Assembly: GCA_002733945.2 (NCBI GenBank)
Contig: NVXO02000002.1
Span: 164,307-172,881 of the forward strand
DNA length: 8,575 bases
DNA from: Sulfurimonas sp.
GTDB taxonomy: Bacteria > Campylobacterota > Campylobacteria > Campylobacterales > Sulfurimonadaceae
Direction: 5' to 3'
The translations under genes and the position numbers were made by a program. Below the pieces are notes generated by a model, which saw nothing but the letters and a program-made list of their open reading frames with translations, had not been told where the DNA came from and did no database searches. Positions 1 to 6,190 of this stretch are shown here, one piece after another (position 1 is the first letter of the stretch; the number at the start of each line of letters is the position of its first letter).

Positions 1-312
1 GCACTTAATGGCATGACAAAGAGTGCTTCATATGAGGATCCACTTAACGAGGGTAGTTTTGGGAAAAAAGTAAATCCTGCTATAATGAGTGTAATAATAG
101 ATAAGATATCACGAGATGATTCTAAACCAAAAATGAAGTTTGAACCAAATCATCCTGATGCAGATACAAATGGTTATGTTGCATATCCAAATATTAACCC
201 TGTAATCGAAATGGCCGATTTAGTAGAAGCAACACGCTCTTACCAAGCAAATGTTGCTGCGTTTCAAAGTAGTAAAGACATGGCAAATAGTGCCTTAACG
301 CTATTTCAGTAG
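1..312 (+). CDS. flgC: Flagellar basal-body rod protein FlgC, 3' part only
   Basis: The reading frame is open from base 1, so the gene starts outside the window; 103 C-terminal residues are present and roughly the first 60 are missing, judging by campylobacterotal FlgC length. FlgC is a proximal-rod protein, exported by the flagellar type III apparatus and assembled in the periplasm. The C-terminal half shows the family signature of the rod/hook proteins: a GYVAYPNINPVIEMADL stretch followed by EATRSYQANVAAFQSSKDM, ending in a heptad-like helix (ALTLFQ) that packs in the rod core. The gene is followed 17 bp later by fliE, the order known in Campylobacter and Helicobacter (flgB-flgC-fliE), so flgB is expected just upstream. 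No promoter is visible inside the window. Identification is firm; only the start is unknown. Confidence 0.95.
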   Translation, partial: ALNGMTKSASYEDPLNEGSFGKKVNPAIMSVIIDKISRDDSKPKMKFEPNHPDADTNGYVAYPNINPVIEMADLVEATRSYQANVAAFQSSKDMANSALTLFQ

Positions 313-318
313 AGGGAG
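313..318 (+). promoter_or_regulatory. Ribosome binding site of fliE
   Basis: The purine block AGGGAG lies directly after the flgC stop codon and 11 bases before the fliE ATG at 330. It supports that start and translation of fliE from the flgC message. Confidence 0.6.
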
Positions 319-329
319 AGTAAGTAATT

Positions 330-629
330 ATGAATAATATAGGAAATATTTCTAGTGTTACAACAGCAGACTTACTAAAGCAGAAGTCAAAAGTTGAAGC
401 TCCTGGTGGGGAACAATTTGCCCAACACTTAAAATCAGCACTAAATGAAATAAATGAACTTCAAGTTGAAAAAGAAGTGGCTGTTGCTGACATTGCAACC
501 GGTCAAGTAAAAGACCTTCATCAAGCAGCTCTTGCCATTGGTAAAGCTGAGCTAAACATGAAGCTTATGCTTGAAATCCGTAACAAAGCTTTAAATGCAT
601 ACAAAGAGCTTGGGCGTACACAGTTATAA
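330..629 (+). CDS. fliE: Flagellar hook-basal body protein FliE
   Basis: The product is 99 residues, the usual size for FliE (about 100). FliE joins the membrane MS ring to the proximal rod and is among the first substrates of the flagellar export gate. The sequence shows a variable N-terminus, then a helical body starting near residue 27 (GEQFAQHLKSALNEINELQ) and the conserved C-terminal region (DLHQAALAIGKAELNMKLML, then EIRNKALNAYKEL), which is the part resembling rod-protein C-termini. Its start at 330 is preceded by a good Shine-Dalgarno block. It lies 17 bp after flgC and 7 bp before the preferred ftsI start, so the three genes look cotranscribed. Residues and length are ordinary; there is no sign of damage. 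Confidence 0.95.
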   Translation: MNNIGNISSVTTADLLKQKSKVEAPGGEQFAQHLKSALNEINELQVEKEVAVADIATGQVKDLHQAALAIGKAELNMKLMLEIRNKALNAYKELGRTQL

Positions 630-630
630 T
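625..630 (+). promoter_or_regulatory. Candidate -10 box ahead of ftsI
   Basis: A perfect TATAAT overlaps the fliE stop codon. Counting from the hexamer, +1 would fall at base 637, exactly the A of the preferred ftsI ATG. No -35 match and no TG extension is seen, but campylobacterotal sigma-70 promoters often lack a -35. Chance occurrence in AT-rich DNA is possible. Confidence 0.35.
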
Positions 631-636
631 AGTTTA

Positions 637-2427
637 ATGGTCAATCCTAACAAAAGCAAAAAAACACTCCTTCTTTATGCCCTAATATCCTTAGGGTTTA
701 TAATCTTTTTATCGGTTATGTTTATCACGGTCATAAAATCTCGCCACCTACCAAGTATCTATGCAAAAGAGAGTTCACGTGCTCTGAGGGGAAATATAAT
801 TAGTGCTGATGGTTTTCATCTTGCAACTACCAAAAAACTCTATAAAGCTGTAGTAAACACTCGCTACATTGACCCAGATAAAAAAGAACTCTTTGTTAAA
901 CTCTTTAGTATCTACTCAGGTATCGAAGCTAAAACTATAGAAAAAAAACTTTCTAAAAGAAAGGGTGTAGTAGTATTGAGTTATAATATTTCTCAAATAC
1001 AAGCACACTACTTAAAAAAACTAGCCCGTGAACTTCGAAGATTTAAAGTTTTTTTAGAACTCAAAAATACAAAAACTGGTCTACGCTCAATTCATGGACT
1101 AAGCATAATTGAGAGTGGTGAGAGTAGAGAGTATCCTTACGCAAAGCTTCTTACTCCTGTCATAGGTTATCCTCATAAACTTGAAGAAGATGGTTATACA
1201 TCAGTGAGTGGTGTTAAAGGCTTAGAAAAACGATTTGATGTAGAACTGAGTGCTTCTCAAAATGCTTCAAGTCATGGCAAACGCGATGTCAACTCATATA
1301 TCATCTTAAATAAAGATAGTTTTACAAAAGCTGAGATAAATGGACTTGATTTAAAGCTGACTATTCCTGTTTCACTACAAATAAAAATAGAAAAAATGCT
1401 TGATACTATGAAAGAAAAACTACAAGCAAAACAGATTATACTCTCTATTATGAACTCAAATAATGGTGATGTGTATGCTATTGCAAGCTCAAATCGTTTT
1501 TTACCAAAGAATATTAAACGCAGTGACTATCCCTCTTTAAACTCTGGTATGATTGAGTATAGTTTTGAACCAGGGAGTGTTATTAAACCCATTACTTTTT
1601 CACTTTTACTCGAGAAGGGACTTGTCAATCCTTATGACTTAGTTAATGGACATAATGGTCATTTTAAAATAGGCCGTAAAGTAATTACGGATGAGCATAA
1701 GTTCGATTGGCTCTCAGCTGAGAATGTAATAGTCTATTCATCAAATATTGGTATAGCGCAGTTAGCGCAAAAACTGTCAGGTTATGACTTTTATGAAGGA
1801 CTTAAAAGTTTTGGTTTTGGAGAAAAATCGACACCTGATCTTATATATGAGAAGGTGGGTTCCATTCCAAGCCCTAAACGCTTAGAGAACGAAATATATA
1901 AGGCAACATGTTCTTATGGTTACGGTATGAGAGCAAACCTTATGCAAATAATGAGAGCGTATAGCGCTTTTAATAATAATGGCCGAATCGTCTATCCTAA
2001 ACTTGTTGCTGGTTTTATCAACGAGGGAGGAGTTTTAATAAAGATGCCTTACGAGGAGCAGGTTCAAGTTATATCAAGTGCAACGGCACAAAGGATGAAA
2101 AAGATTCTCATTAAAACTGTAAATGTTGGTACAGGGAAAAAAGCTCGAATTCCTGGTTTAGTTATAGGTGGAAAAACTGGAACGGCACACATAGTTGAAA
2201 AAGGACAGTATGTACGTAAGTACAATACTGCGTTTATGGGTTTTGCCAATGATGAGAAACACAACTACTCCATAGGTGTGATAGTCGTACAACCTACGGG
2301 CAGTCACTTTGCTTCACAAACTGCGGTGCCCATCTTTAAACAAGCTGTCGATATTCTCATCGAAGATGGATACTTACAACCAGATATTGTCAAGCAACCG
2401 AGTCTTACCTACCAAGGCCTCCACTAA
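637..2427 (+). CDS. ftsI: Class B penicillin-binding protein, septal transpeptidase FtsI/PBP3 type
   Basis: Peptidoglycan D,D-transpeptidase that crosslinks septal wall in the periplasm. From the ATG at 637 it has 596 residues. A short basic cytoplasmic tail is followed by one membrane anchor (about residues 10-32), then the class B pedestal domain beginning with RGNIISADG, then the transpeptidase domain. All three active-site motifs are present: SVIK (S314 nucleophile, K317), SSN (368-370) and KTG (513-515, in GGKTGTA). No glycosyltransferase domain is present. An in-frame ATG at 595 would add 14 residues and overlap fliE by 35 bp; I prefer 637 because it starts just after the fliE stop, although neither start has a clear Shine-Dalgarno. 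fliE-ftsI adjacency is also known in H. pylori and C. jejuni. The last 17 codons plus the stop run antisense over the 3' end of panC. Confidence 0.9.
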   Translation: MVNPNKSKKTLLLYALISLGFIIFLSVMFITVIKSRHLPSIYAKESSRALRGNIISADGFHLATTKKLYKAVVNTRYIDPDKKELFVKLFSIYSGIEAKTIEKKLSKRKGVVVLSYNISQIQAHYLKKLARELRRFKVFLELKNTKTGLRSIHGLSIIESGESREYPYAKLLTPVIGYPHKLEEDGYTSVSGVKGLEKRFDVELSASQNASSHGKRDVNSYIILNKDSFTKAEINGLDLKLTIPVSLQIKIEKMLDTMKEKLQAKQIILSIMNSNNGDVYAIASSNRFLPKNIKRSDYPSLNSGMIEYSFEPGSVIKPITFSLLLEKGLVNPYDLVNGHNGHFKIGRKVITDEHKFDWLSAENVIVYSSNIGIAQLAQKLSGYDFYEGLKSFGFGEKSTPDLIYEKVGSIPSPKRLENEIYKATCSYGYGMRANLMQIMRAYSAFNNNGRIVYPKLVAGFINEGGVLIKMPYEEQVQVISSATAQRMKKILIKTVNVGTGKKARIPGLVIGGKTGTAHIVEKGQYVRKYNTAFMGFANDEKHNYSIGVIVVQPTGSHFASQTAVPIFKQAVDILIEDGYLQPDIVKQPSLTYQGLH

Positions 2428-3195
2428 AATAATAGTGTTTCCAATCTCTATAGTCTCTAGCATCTCAAAATCACGGTTGAGTATCTCTATGTAACCAATT
2501 TCAAGGGGTTTGAGTATTTCACTCATAACTTCTTTAATTTCTTCAGTCTTAACTATCTTTTTTTGTACCATCTTTGAAGCCTCATACAGTGAACGGGAAA
2601 TTTTCAGTGCTTCTACTCTTTGCTCTTTACTTAGGTAAATATTTCTACTACTCAGTGCGAGTCCATCACTTTCTCTCACAGTATCAACAGGCACAATTTT
2701 TACATCTAAAAAAAGCTGTTTTACCATCAAACTTATCAAGTTTAACTGTTGTGCATCTTTTTTTCCAAAGTATGCATAATCAGGATTAACAATATTAAAG
2801 AGTTTATTTACAACAGTTAACACACCATTAAAGTGCCCAGGTCTAGTTGCACCTTCTAAAACAAAACCTCTTACGTCCGGTGCCGCTATACTTACTTCAT
2901 CACTTCCATATATATCACTCTTTTGTGGTAAAAAGACCACATCTACACCAGCGAGTTTACATATCTTTTTATCAGCCTCATCACGAGAGGGATACTTGTC
3001 CAAATCTTCACCTGCTAAAAACTGTGTCGGATTTACAAAAATCGAAACGACTATACATTCACACTCTTTTTTCGCTCTTTTTATCAAAGAGAGATGTCCA
3101 TCATGGAGTGCTCCCATAGTAGGCACAAAACCAATAGTTTTCATTTGTATTTTTAGATGATTTTTTAATTCATTTGCATCAGAGATAATCTTCAT
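2374..3195 (-). CDS. panC: Pantothenate synthetase (pantoate-beta-alanine ligase)
   Basis: Cytoplasmic ATP-dependent ligase joining pantoate and beta-alanine to give pantothenate, the CoA precursor; it works through a pantoyl-adenylate. The 273 residues are close to the usual 275-285. Visible family motifs in order are [10 protein letters not shown] (residues 25-34, with the HxGH nucleotide-binding motif at 31-34), FVNPTQF (53-59), [14 protein letters not shown] (62-75), the pantoate-binding stretch [16 protein letters not shown] (117-132), GKKDAQQ (144-150) and [10 protein letters not shown] (176-185), which carries the KMSKS-like loop. The C-terminus TRLLDNI is the normal family ending, so the overlap with ftsI reflects this gene's ordinary end. 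Start 3195 has only a weak GGA upstream. It is divergent from prfB and apparently single; no panB or panD is in the window. Confidence 0.96.
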   Translation of the reverse strand: MKIISDANELKNHLKIQMKTIGFVPTMGALHDGHLSLIKRAKKECECIVVSIFVNPTQFLAGEDLDKYPSRDEADKKICKLAGVDVVFLPQKSDIYGSDEVSIAAPDVRGFVLEGATRPGHFNGVLTVVNKLFNIVNPDYAYFGKKDAQQLNLISLMVKQLFLDVKIVPVDTVRESDGLALSSRNIYLSKEQRVEALKISRSLYEASKMVQKKIVKTEEIKEVMSEILKPLEIGYIEILNRDFEMLETIEIGNTIILVEALVGKTRLLDNIWL

Positions 3196-3212
3196 TTTAA
3201 GTCCACATGTTA

Positions 3213-3218
3213 TATAAT
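3213..3218 (+). promoter_or_regulatory. -10 box of the prfB promoter
   Basis: A perfect TATAAT on the + strand sits 28 bp upstream of the prfB ATG, predicting a start of transcription near 3225 and a leader of about 22 bases. No consensus -35 is seen, and the region upstream is T-rich. It forms half of an inverted pair with the box at 3223-3228. Confidence 0.55.
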
Positions 3219-3222
3219 CGTT

Positions 3223-3231
3223 ATTATAACA
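3223..3231 (-). promoter_or_regulatory. Extended -10 box of the panC promoter
   Basis: Read on the - strand this is TGT followed by TATAAT, an extended -10 with a perfect hexamer at 3228-3223. Transcription would start near 3216, leaving a leader of about 21 bases before the panC ATG. The two divergent -10 hexamers are separated by only four bases (CGTT). Confidence 0.55.
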
Positions 3232-3236
3232 AACAT

Positions 3237-3240
3237 AGGG
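3237..3240 (+). promoter_or_regulatory. Ribosome binding site of prfB
   Basis: AGGG lies six bases before the ATG at 3247 and supports that start. Confidence 0.5.
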
Positions 3241-3246
3241 CAGTTT

Positions 3247-4344
3247 ATGGATAATTACGAATATACAGAACTTTTAAAAAATATAACTTTAAAAATGAGT
3301 AATATCACAGGTGTTGTGCAACCAGCGCTTATAAAAGAAAAATTAGACAAGATAGAAGAACTAGAAAATGATCAAGACTTTTGGAATGATGCGACAAATG
3401 CAGCAAAGGTACAAAAAGAGAAAACACAACTTGGCCGTAAACTAGACAAATACTCCCTAGCACATGATGCCATAAATGATGCTAGCGAGCTTTATGAGAT
3501 GGCTAAAGAAGAAAACGATGAAGAGTCGTTAAATGCTCTTTATGAAGATGCTGCTAGCTTAGAAGAGCAGATAAGGAACATGGAGATAGAAGTACTACTT
3601 AGTGGTGAGAGTGATGCAAATAATGCTATAGTATCCATTCACCCTGGTGCGGGGGGTACTGAGAGTCAGGACTGGGCTGAGATGCTTTTACGTATGTACA
3701 AACGCTGGGCTGAGAGACGCGGGTTTAGTGTAGAAATACTTGATTATCAAAATGGTGAAGAGGCTGGGATTAAAGATGTTTCTTTTATAGTGAAAGGCGA
3801 AAATGCTTACGGATACCTCAAAATAGAAAATGGCATACATAGACTTGTACGAATAAGCCCTTTTGACTCAAACTCTAAACGCCATACATCTTTTAGTTCA
3901 GTTATGGTTTCACCTGAAGTTGATGATGATATTAACATTGTTATCGAAGACAAGGATATTAGAATTGACACTTACCGCGCTAGTGGTTCGGGCGGACAAC
4001 ATGTAAATAAAACAGAATCAGCAATCAGACTCACTCATATAGAGACAGGTGTAGTTGTACAGTGTCAAAATGACAGAAGTCAGCATAAAAATAAAGCGAC
4101 TGCAATGAAGATGTTAAAATCTAGACTTTATGAGTTAGAACTAGAAGCTTTAAAAGCGGAGAAAGATGGTGTAGCTAAAAGTGAGATAGGATGGGGTCAT
4201 CAGATACGTTCTTATGTTATGCAACCCTACCAGCAAGTAAAAGATACACGCTCAAATGAGGCTCTCTCAAATATCTCTGCTATCTTAGATGGAGATATAG
4301 ATAAAATGATAGAGGGTGTTTTAATAGCACAGAATAAACAATAG
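3247..4344 (+). CDS. prfB: Peptide chain release factor 2 (RF2)
   Basis: Class I release factor that recognises UGA and UAA stop codons on the ribosome and triggers peptidyl-tRNA hydrolysis. The 365-residue frame is continuous. In order it shows an N-terminal helical domain (about 1-115), the [17 protein letters not shown] segment (131-147), the RF2 codon-recognition tripeptide SPF at 204-206 (RF1 would have a PxT-type motif), and the catalytic GGQ at 249-251 in [34 protein letters not shown] (272-286) and the C-terminal [16 protein letters not shown] follow. The in-frame UGA and +1 frameshift used for autoregulation in E. coli and many other bacteria are absent here; the N-terminus reads straight through. 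An AGGG block precedes the ATG, and the gene has its own divergent promoter region shared with panC. Confidence 0.97.
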   Translation: MDNYEYTELLKNITLKMSNITGVVQPALIKEKLDKIEELENDQDFWNDATNAAKVQKEKTQLGRKLDKYSLAHDAINDASELYEMAKEENDEESLNALYEDAASLEEQIRNMEIEVLLSGESDANNAIVSIHPGAGGTESQDWAEMLLRMYKRWAERRGFSVEILDYQNGEEAGIKDVSFIVKGENAYGYLKIENGIHRLVRISPFDSNSKRHTSFSSVMVSPEVDDDINIVIEDKDIRIDTYRASGSGGQHVNKTESAIRLTHIETGVVVQCQNDRSQHKNKATAMKMLKSRLYELELEALKAEKDGVAKSEIGWGHQIRSYVMQPYQQVKDTRSNEALSNISAILDGDIDKMIEGVLIAQNKQ

Positions 4345-4351
4345 ATATTCT

Positions 4352-4684
4352 TTAGACTATAGTCTTTTTCTTTTTTATAAAACTATATCCTAGAGAAAGA
4401 GCACCTAAAATCATAATCAAAATCGTAAAGTACTCTACTTGTTTTTCTTGCTGACCCTTGAGCTCTTTTAAAAACTTTGAGTTATCAGATTTTTGTTTTG
4501 TCTGTTTTGTACTTCCTGAACCTTGAACACTCGCTTGCATTCTAGCCAAGTTTGCAGTAGCCCTATCATTTTGACTTATACCCTCTTGTGGCACAGTCCA
4601 GAAATGGATTACAAAACCTATAAGAAGTAAAAATCCTCCTAAGCTTCGTAGTATAACTTGCTGGTACTTTAAAAAAAACTCCAT
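4352..4684 (-). CDS. Small two-helix membrane protein, unknown function
   Basis: I do not recognise this 110-residue protein. It has a hydrophobic segment at about 11-30 (ILRSLGGFLLLIGFVIHFW) and another at about 85-103 (YFTILIMILGALSLGYSFI). They are joined by a polar loop of roughly 54 residues rich in Gln, Ser and Lys, and the protein ends in KKKKTIV. The positive residues before helix 1 and after helix 2 predict both termini inside and the loop in the periplasm. The start at 4684 is well supported by AAGGA (4694-4690) five bases upstream. It is convergent with prfB, with 7 bp between stops, and divergent from ate. There is no cysteine and no enzymatic motif. It is likely a real gene because of its Shine-Dalgarno, its position filling the gap and its sensible topology, but the function cannot be inferred. 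Confidence 0.75.
   Translation of the reverse strand: MEFFLKYQQVILRSLGGFLLLIGFVIHFWTVPQEGISQNDRATANLARMQASVQGSGSTKQTKQKSDNSKFLKELKGQQEKQVEYFTILIMILGALSLGYSFIKKKKTIV
4354..4365. terminator. Possible weak bidirectional terminator between prfB and the small membrane gene
   Basis: The perfect palindrome AGACTATAGTCT overlaps the stop codon of the - strand gene and begins 9 bp after the prfB stop. On the + strand it is followed by a T-rich run (five T, C, six T) to 4376. Only about four base pairs can form around a TATA loop, so the stem is weak and the call is tentative. Confidence 0.3.
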
Positions 4685-4693
4685 TTCTTTCCT

Positions 4694-4714
4694 TTTGGCT
4701 TTTTATTAGCCAAA
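4694..4714. repeat. Inverted repeat in the divergent gap upstream of ate
   Basis: The arms TTTGGCT (4694-4700) and AGCCAAA (4708-4714) are perfect over 7 bp around a 7-base loop. On the - strand the hairpin directly abuts, and by one base overlaps, the AAGGA ribosome binding site of the small membrane protein. It could therefore affect translation initiation, or it could be an operator for one or both divergent genes. Confidence 0.5.
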
Positions 4715-4732
4715 TTATGTCAAAATCCTACT

Positions 4733-5446
4733 ATGAATTTACTTAAAGAATTTTTTATAGATGACAAGTGCTCTTACTTGGAAAATAGAGAACAAACTAC
4801 ACATTATAAAATGATAGAAGAATGCGATAGTGAATCTTGTGAAGCACTTATTGAACGAGGATTTCGTCGGTTTGGGAAAATGTACTTCCGTCCAATATGT
4901 AGCGAATGTACTGAGTGCCAAAGTATAAAAATAGATGTAGAGAACTACAACTTCTCAAAAGCAGCACGTAGAATACTAAAAAAAGCCTCACACCTGCAGT
5001 CATATATACAAAAACCTACACTTACAAGAGAACACCTCAAAATTTTTAAAAAGTACCACTTACATATGAGTGATAAAAAAGATTGGGGATACACAGAAAC
5101 TTCAACAGAAAACTACCATAGTTCTTTTGTTGCAGGTCATGAGGACTTTGGATATGAAGTACTTTATTATGATGGGGATACTTTAGTTGCAGTTGATTTA
5201 ATAGATATATTAGAAAACGGTATCTCATCTATATACTTTTACTATGACCCAGACTATGCACATCTATCTTTAGGAAAATATTCGCTCTACAATCAAATCA
5301 AGTTTGCAAAAAATGCAGATAAAAAATGGATATATCTAGGTTACTATGTTGAGGATTGTCCCTCACTCTCATACAAATCAGAGTACAAGCCCTATGTAAC
5401 ACTTAAAGGAAGACCAAGTGAGTATGAAGCTTACAAATGGTTTTAG
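4733..5446 (+). CDS. bpt: Aminoacyl-tRNA-protein transferase, Ate/Bpt family (N-degron tagging)
   Basis: Cytoplasmic enzyme that transfers an amino acid from aminoacyl-tRNA to the N-terminus of a protein; bacterial Bpt members add Leu to N-terminal Asp or Glu, creating a ClpS/ClpAP degron. The 237 residues match the bacterial family length. The N-terminal domain has CSYL (C13) and RPICSECTECQSIKI, giving a CxxCxxC at C56, C59 and C62; these four cysteines match those of the family. The C-terminal GNAT-like domain shows FYYDPDYAHLSLGKYSLYNQI (about 169-189) and YLGYYVEDCPSLSYKSEYKP (about 201-220). The Leu versus Arg donor cannot be decided from sequence, hence Bpt is a best guess. No Shine-Dalgarno is visible before ATG 4733. 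Its stop overlaps that of the next gene by 4 bp, tail to tail. Confidence 0.9.
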   Translation: MNLLKEFFIDDKCSYLENREQTTHYKMIEECDSESCEALIERGFRRFGKMYFRPICSECTECQSIKIDVENYNFSKAARRILKKASHLQSYIQKPTLTREHLKIFKKYHLHMSDKKDWGYTETSTENYHSSFVAGHEDFGYEVLYYDGDTLVAVDLIDILENGISSIYFYYDPDYAHLSLGKYSLYNQIKFAKNADKKWIYLGYYVEDCPSLSYKSEYKPYVTLKGRPSEYEAYKWF

Positions 5447-6108
5447 TCTGCTAATTCTTTTCTCTGAATTTTTCTAATCTCTGCTTTTTTAAGATTTAAG
5501 TCTTGTTGAAGATCTTCTTCAAGTCTCTTTTGAGCAGCCTTATCATTTTCACGAATACGTTTTATTTTTTCTACTTCAAGCTGCTTTTTAGATTTATAAT
5601 ACTTCTTTTGTAGATCTTTTGTTGCTTTTAATCTTGCATCTTCTTCTAAAAAATTATCTATTACTCCAGCTGAGTTAATATTCTCTTTATGTTTATAATA
5701 ATAATCAATAATCTCTTTTTTATTTTTGTATGTATTTATAAGTCCACTATTAATAATCTGCCAAAAGAGTTCAAAATTATCTTTTTTCATAGATTCTTTA
5801 TATTGGTTGTTGATACTTCTTAAAAAATAATCATTTGTTTTAGAAAGAGCACGAAGTCTGTTCAGATACTCTTTCTTTGTCTTTGAAGTAGCTGCTTTTT
5901 CTAGCTCATATCCTTGGGCTTTAGCCTCATAGACTTCACTAGTATATTTATTAATATCATCTGCATATAATTTATAAGAATCTATCTGCTTCAAAGTTTC
6001 AATCTTAGAAACATTATCATAAATTACATCCCCTAAGGCTGAATATGGTGTTGGATTATGTGCACTTAAAAAAGTAACCACAAGTGTAATTAAAATTAGT
6101 TTATACAT
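5443..6108 (-). CDS. Secreted coiled-coil protein, unknown function
   Basis: I do not recognise this 221-residue protein. Residues 1-16 (MYKLILITLVVTFLSA) form a classic signal peptide, with likely cleavage before HNP. There is no cysteine at all, hence no lipobox, so the mature protein should be free in the periplasm or exported. The body is Lys, Glu, Tyr and Asn rich and predicted mainly helical. From about 155 to the end, long charged heptad-like runs (for example EVEKIKRIRENDKAAQKRLE) indicate a coiled coil. No catalytic motif is visible. Its own extended -10 lies upstream, and 138 bp separate it from fusA, so it is probably transcribed independently although it shares the fusA strand. 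The Shine-Dalgarno is weak (TTAGG). Confidence is high that it is a gene and low on what it does. Confidence 0.8.
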   Translation of the reverse strand: MYKLILITLVVTFLSAHNPTPYSALGDVIYDNVSKIETLKQIDSYKLYADDINKYTSEVYEAKAQGYELEKAATSKTKKEYLNRLRALSKTNDYFLRSINNQYKESMKKDNFELFWQIINSGLINTYKNKKEIIDYYYKHKENINSAGVIDNFLEEDARLKATKDLQKKYYKSKKQLEVEKIKRIRENDKAAQKRLEEDLQQDLNLKKAEIRKIQRKELAD

Positions 6109-6131
6109 GAAAAGCCTAAGAGTTTTTTATA

Positions 6132-6140
6132 AGTATAGCA
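6132..6140 (-). promoter_or_regulatory. Extended -10 promoter of the secreted coiled-coil gene
   Basis: On the - strand this reads TGC followed by TATACT, a good extended -10. Transcription would start near 6125, giving a leader of about 17 bases before the ATG at 6108. No consensus -35 is present. Confidence 0.45.
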
Positions 6141-6166
6141 GTTTTTGACTAGATAAAGAGGAGATT

Positions 6167-6186
6167 TATTCTCCAAAAGGAGAATA
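6167..6186. terminator. Perfect hairpin downstream of fusA, possible terminator or transcript end
   Basis: The arms TATTCTCC and GGAGAATA pair perfectly over 8 bp around a 4-base loop (AAAA on +, TTTT on -). It lies 61 bp past the fusA stop, in the right place to end the str operon transcript. A downstream run of T is lacking on the - strand, so factor-independent termination here is uncertain; it may instead protect the 3' end from exonucleases. Confidence 0.4.
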
Positions 6187-6190
6187 CTGA

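Noticed and set aside
595..636. Earlier ATG giving FtsI 14 extra N-terminal residues.
   Set aside because: It lies inside fliE with no Shine-Dalgarno; the ATG at 637 gives the usual short cytoplasmic tail before the membrane anchor. Not strictly excluded.
2064..2264. A 66-codon open frame antisense to ftsI.
   Set aside because: It lies opposite the KTG-motif region of the transpeptidase, where the sense frame is clearly the coding one.
2309..2494. A 61-codon + strand frame spanning the ftsI/panC junction.
   Set aside because: Both real genes already explain the sequence, and the frame has neither a ribosome site nor protein-like composition.
2574..3119. Two + strand open frames of 71 and 90 codons opposite panC.
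   Set aside because: They are antisense shadows of panC with His/Leu-rich nonsense composition and no initiation signals.
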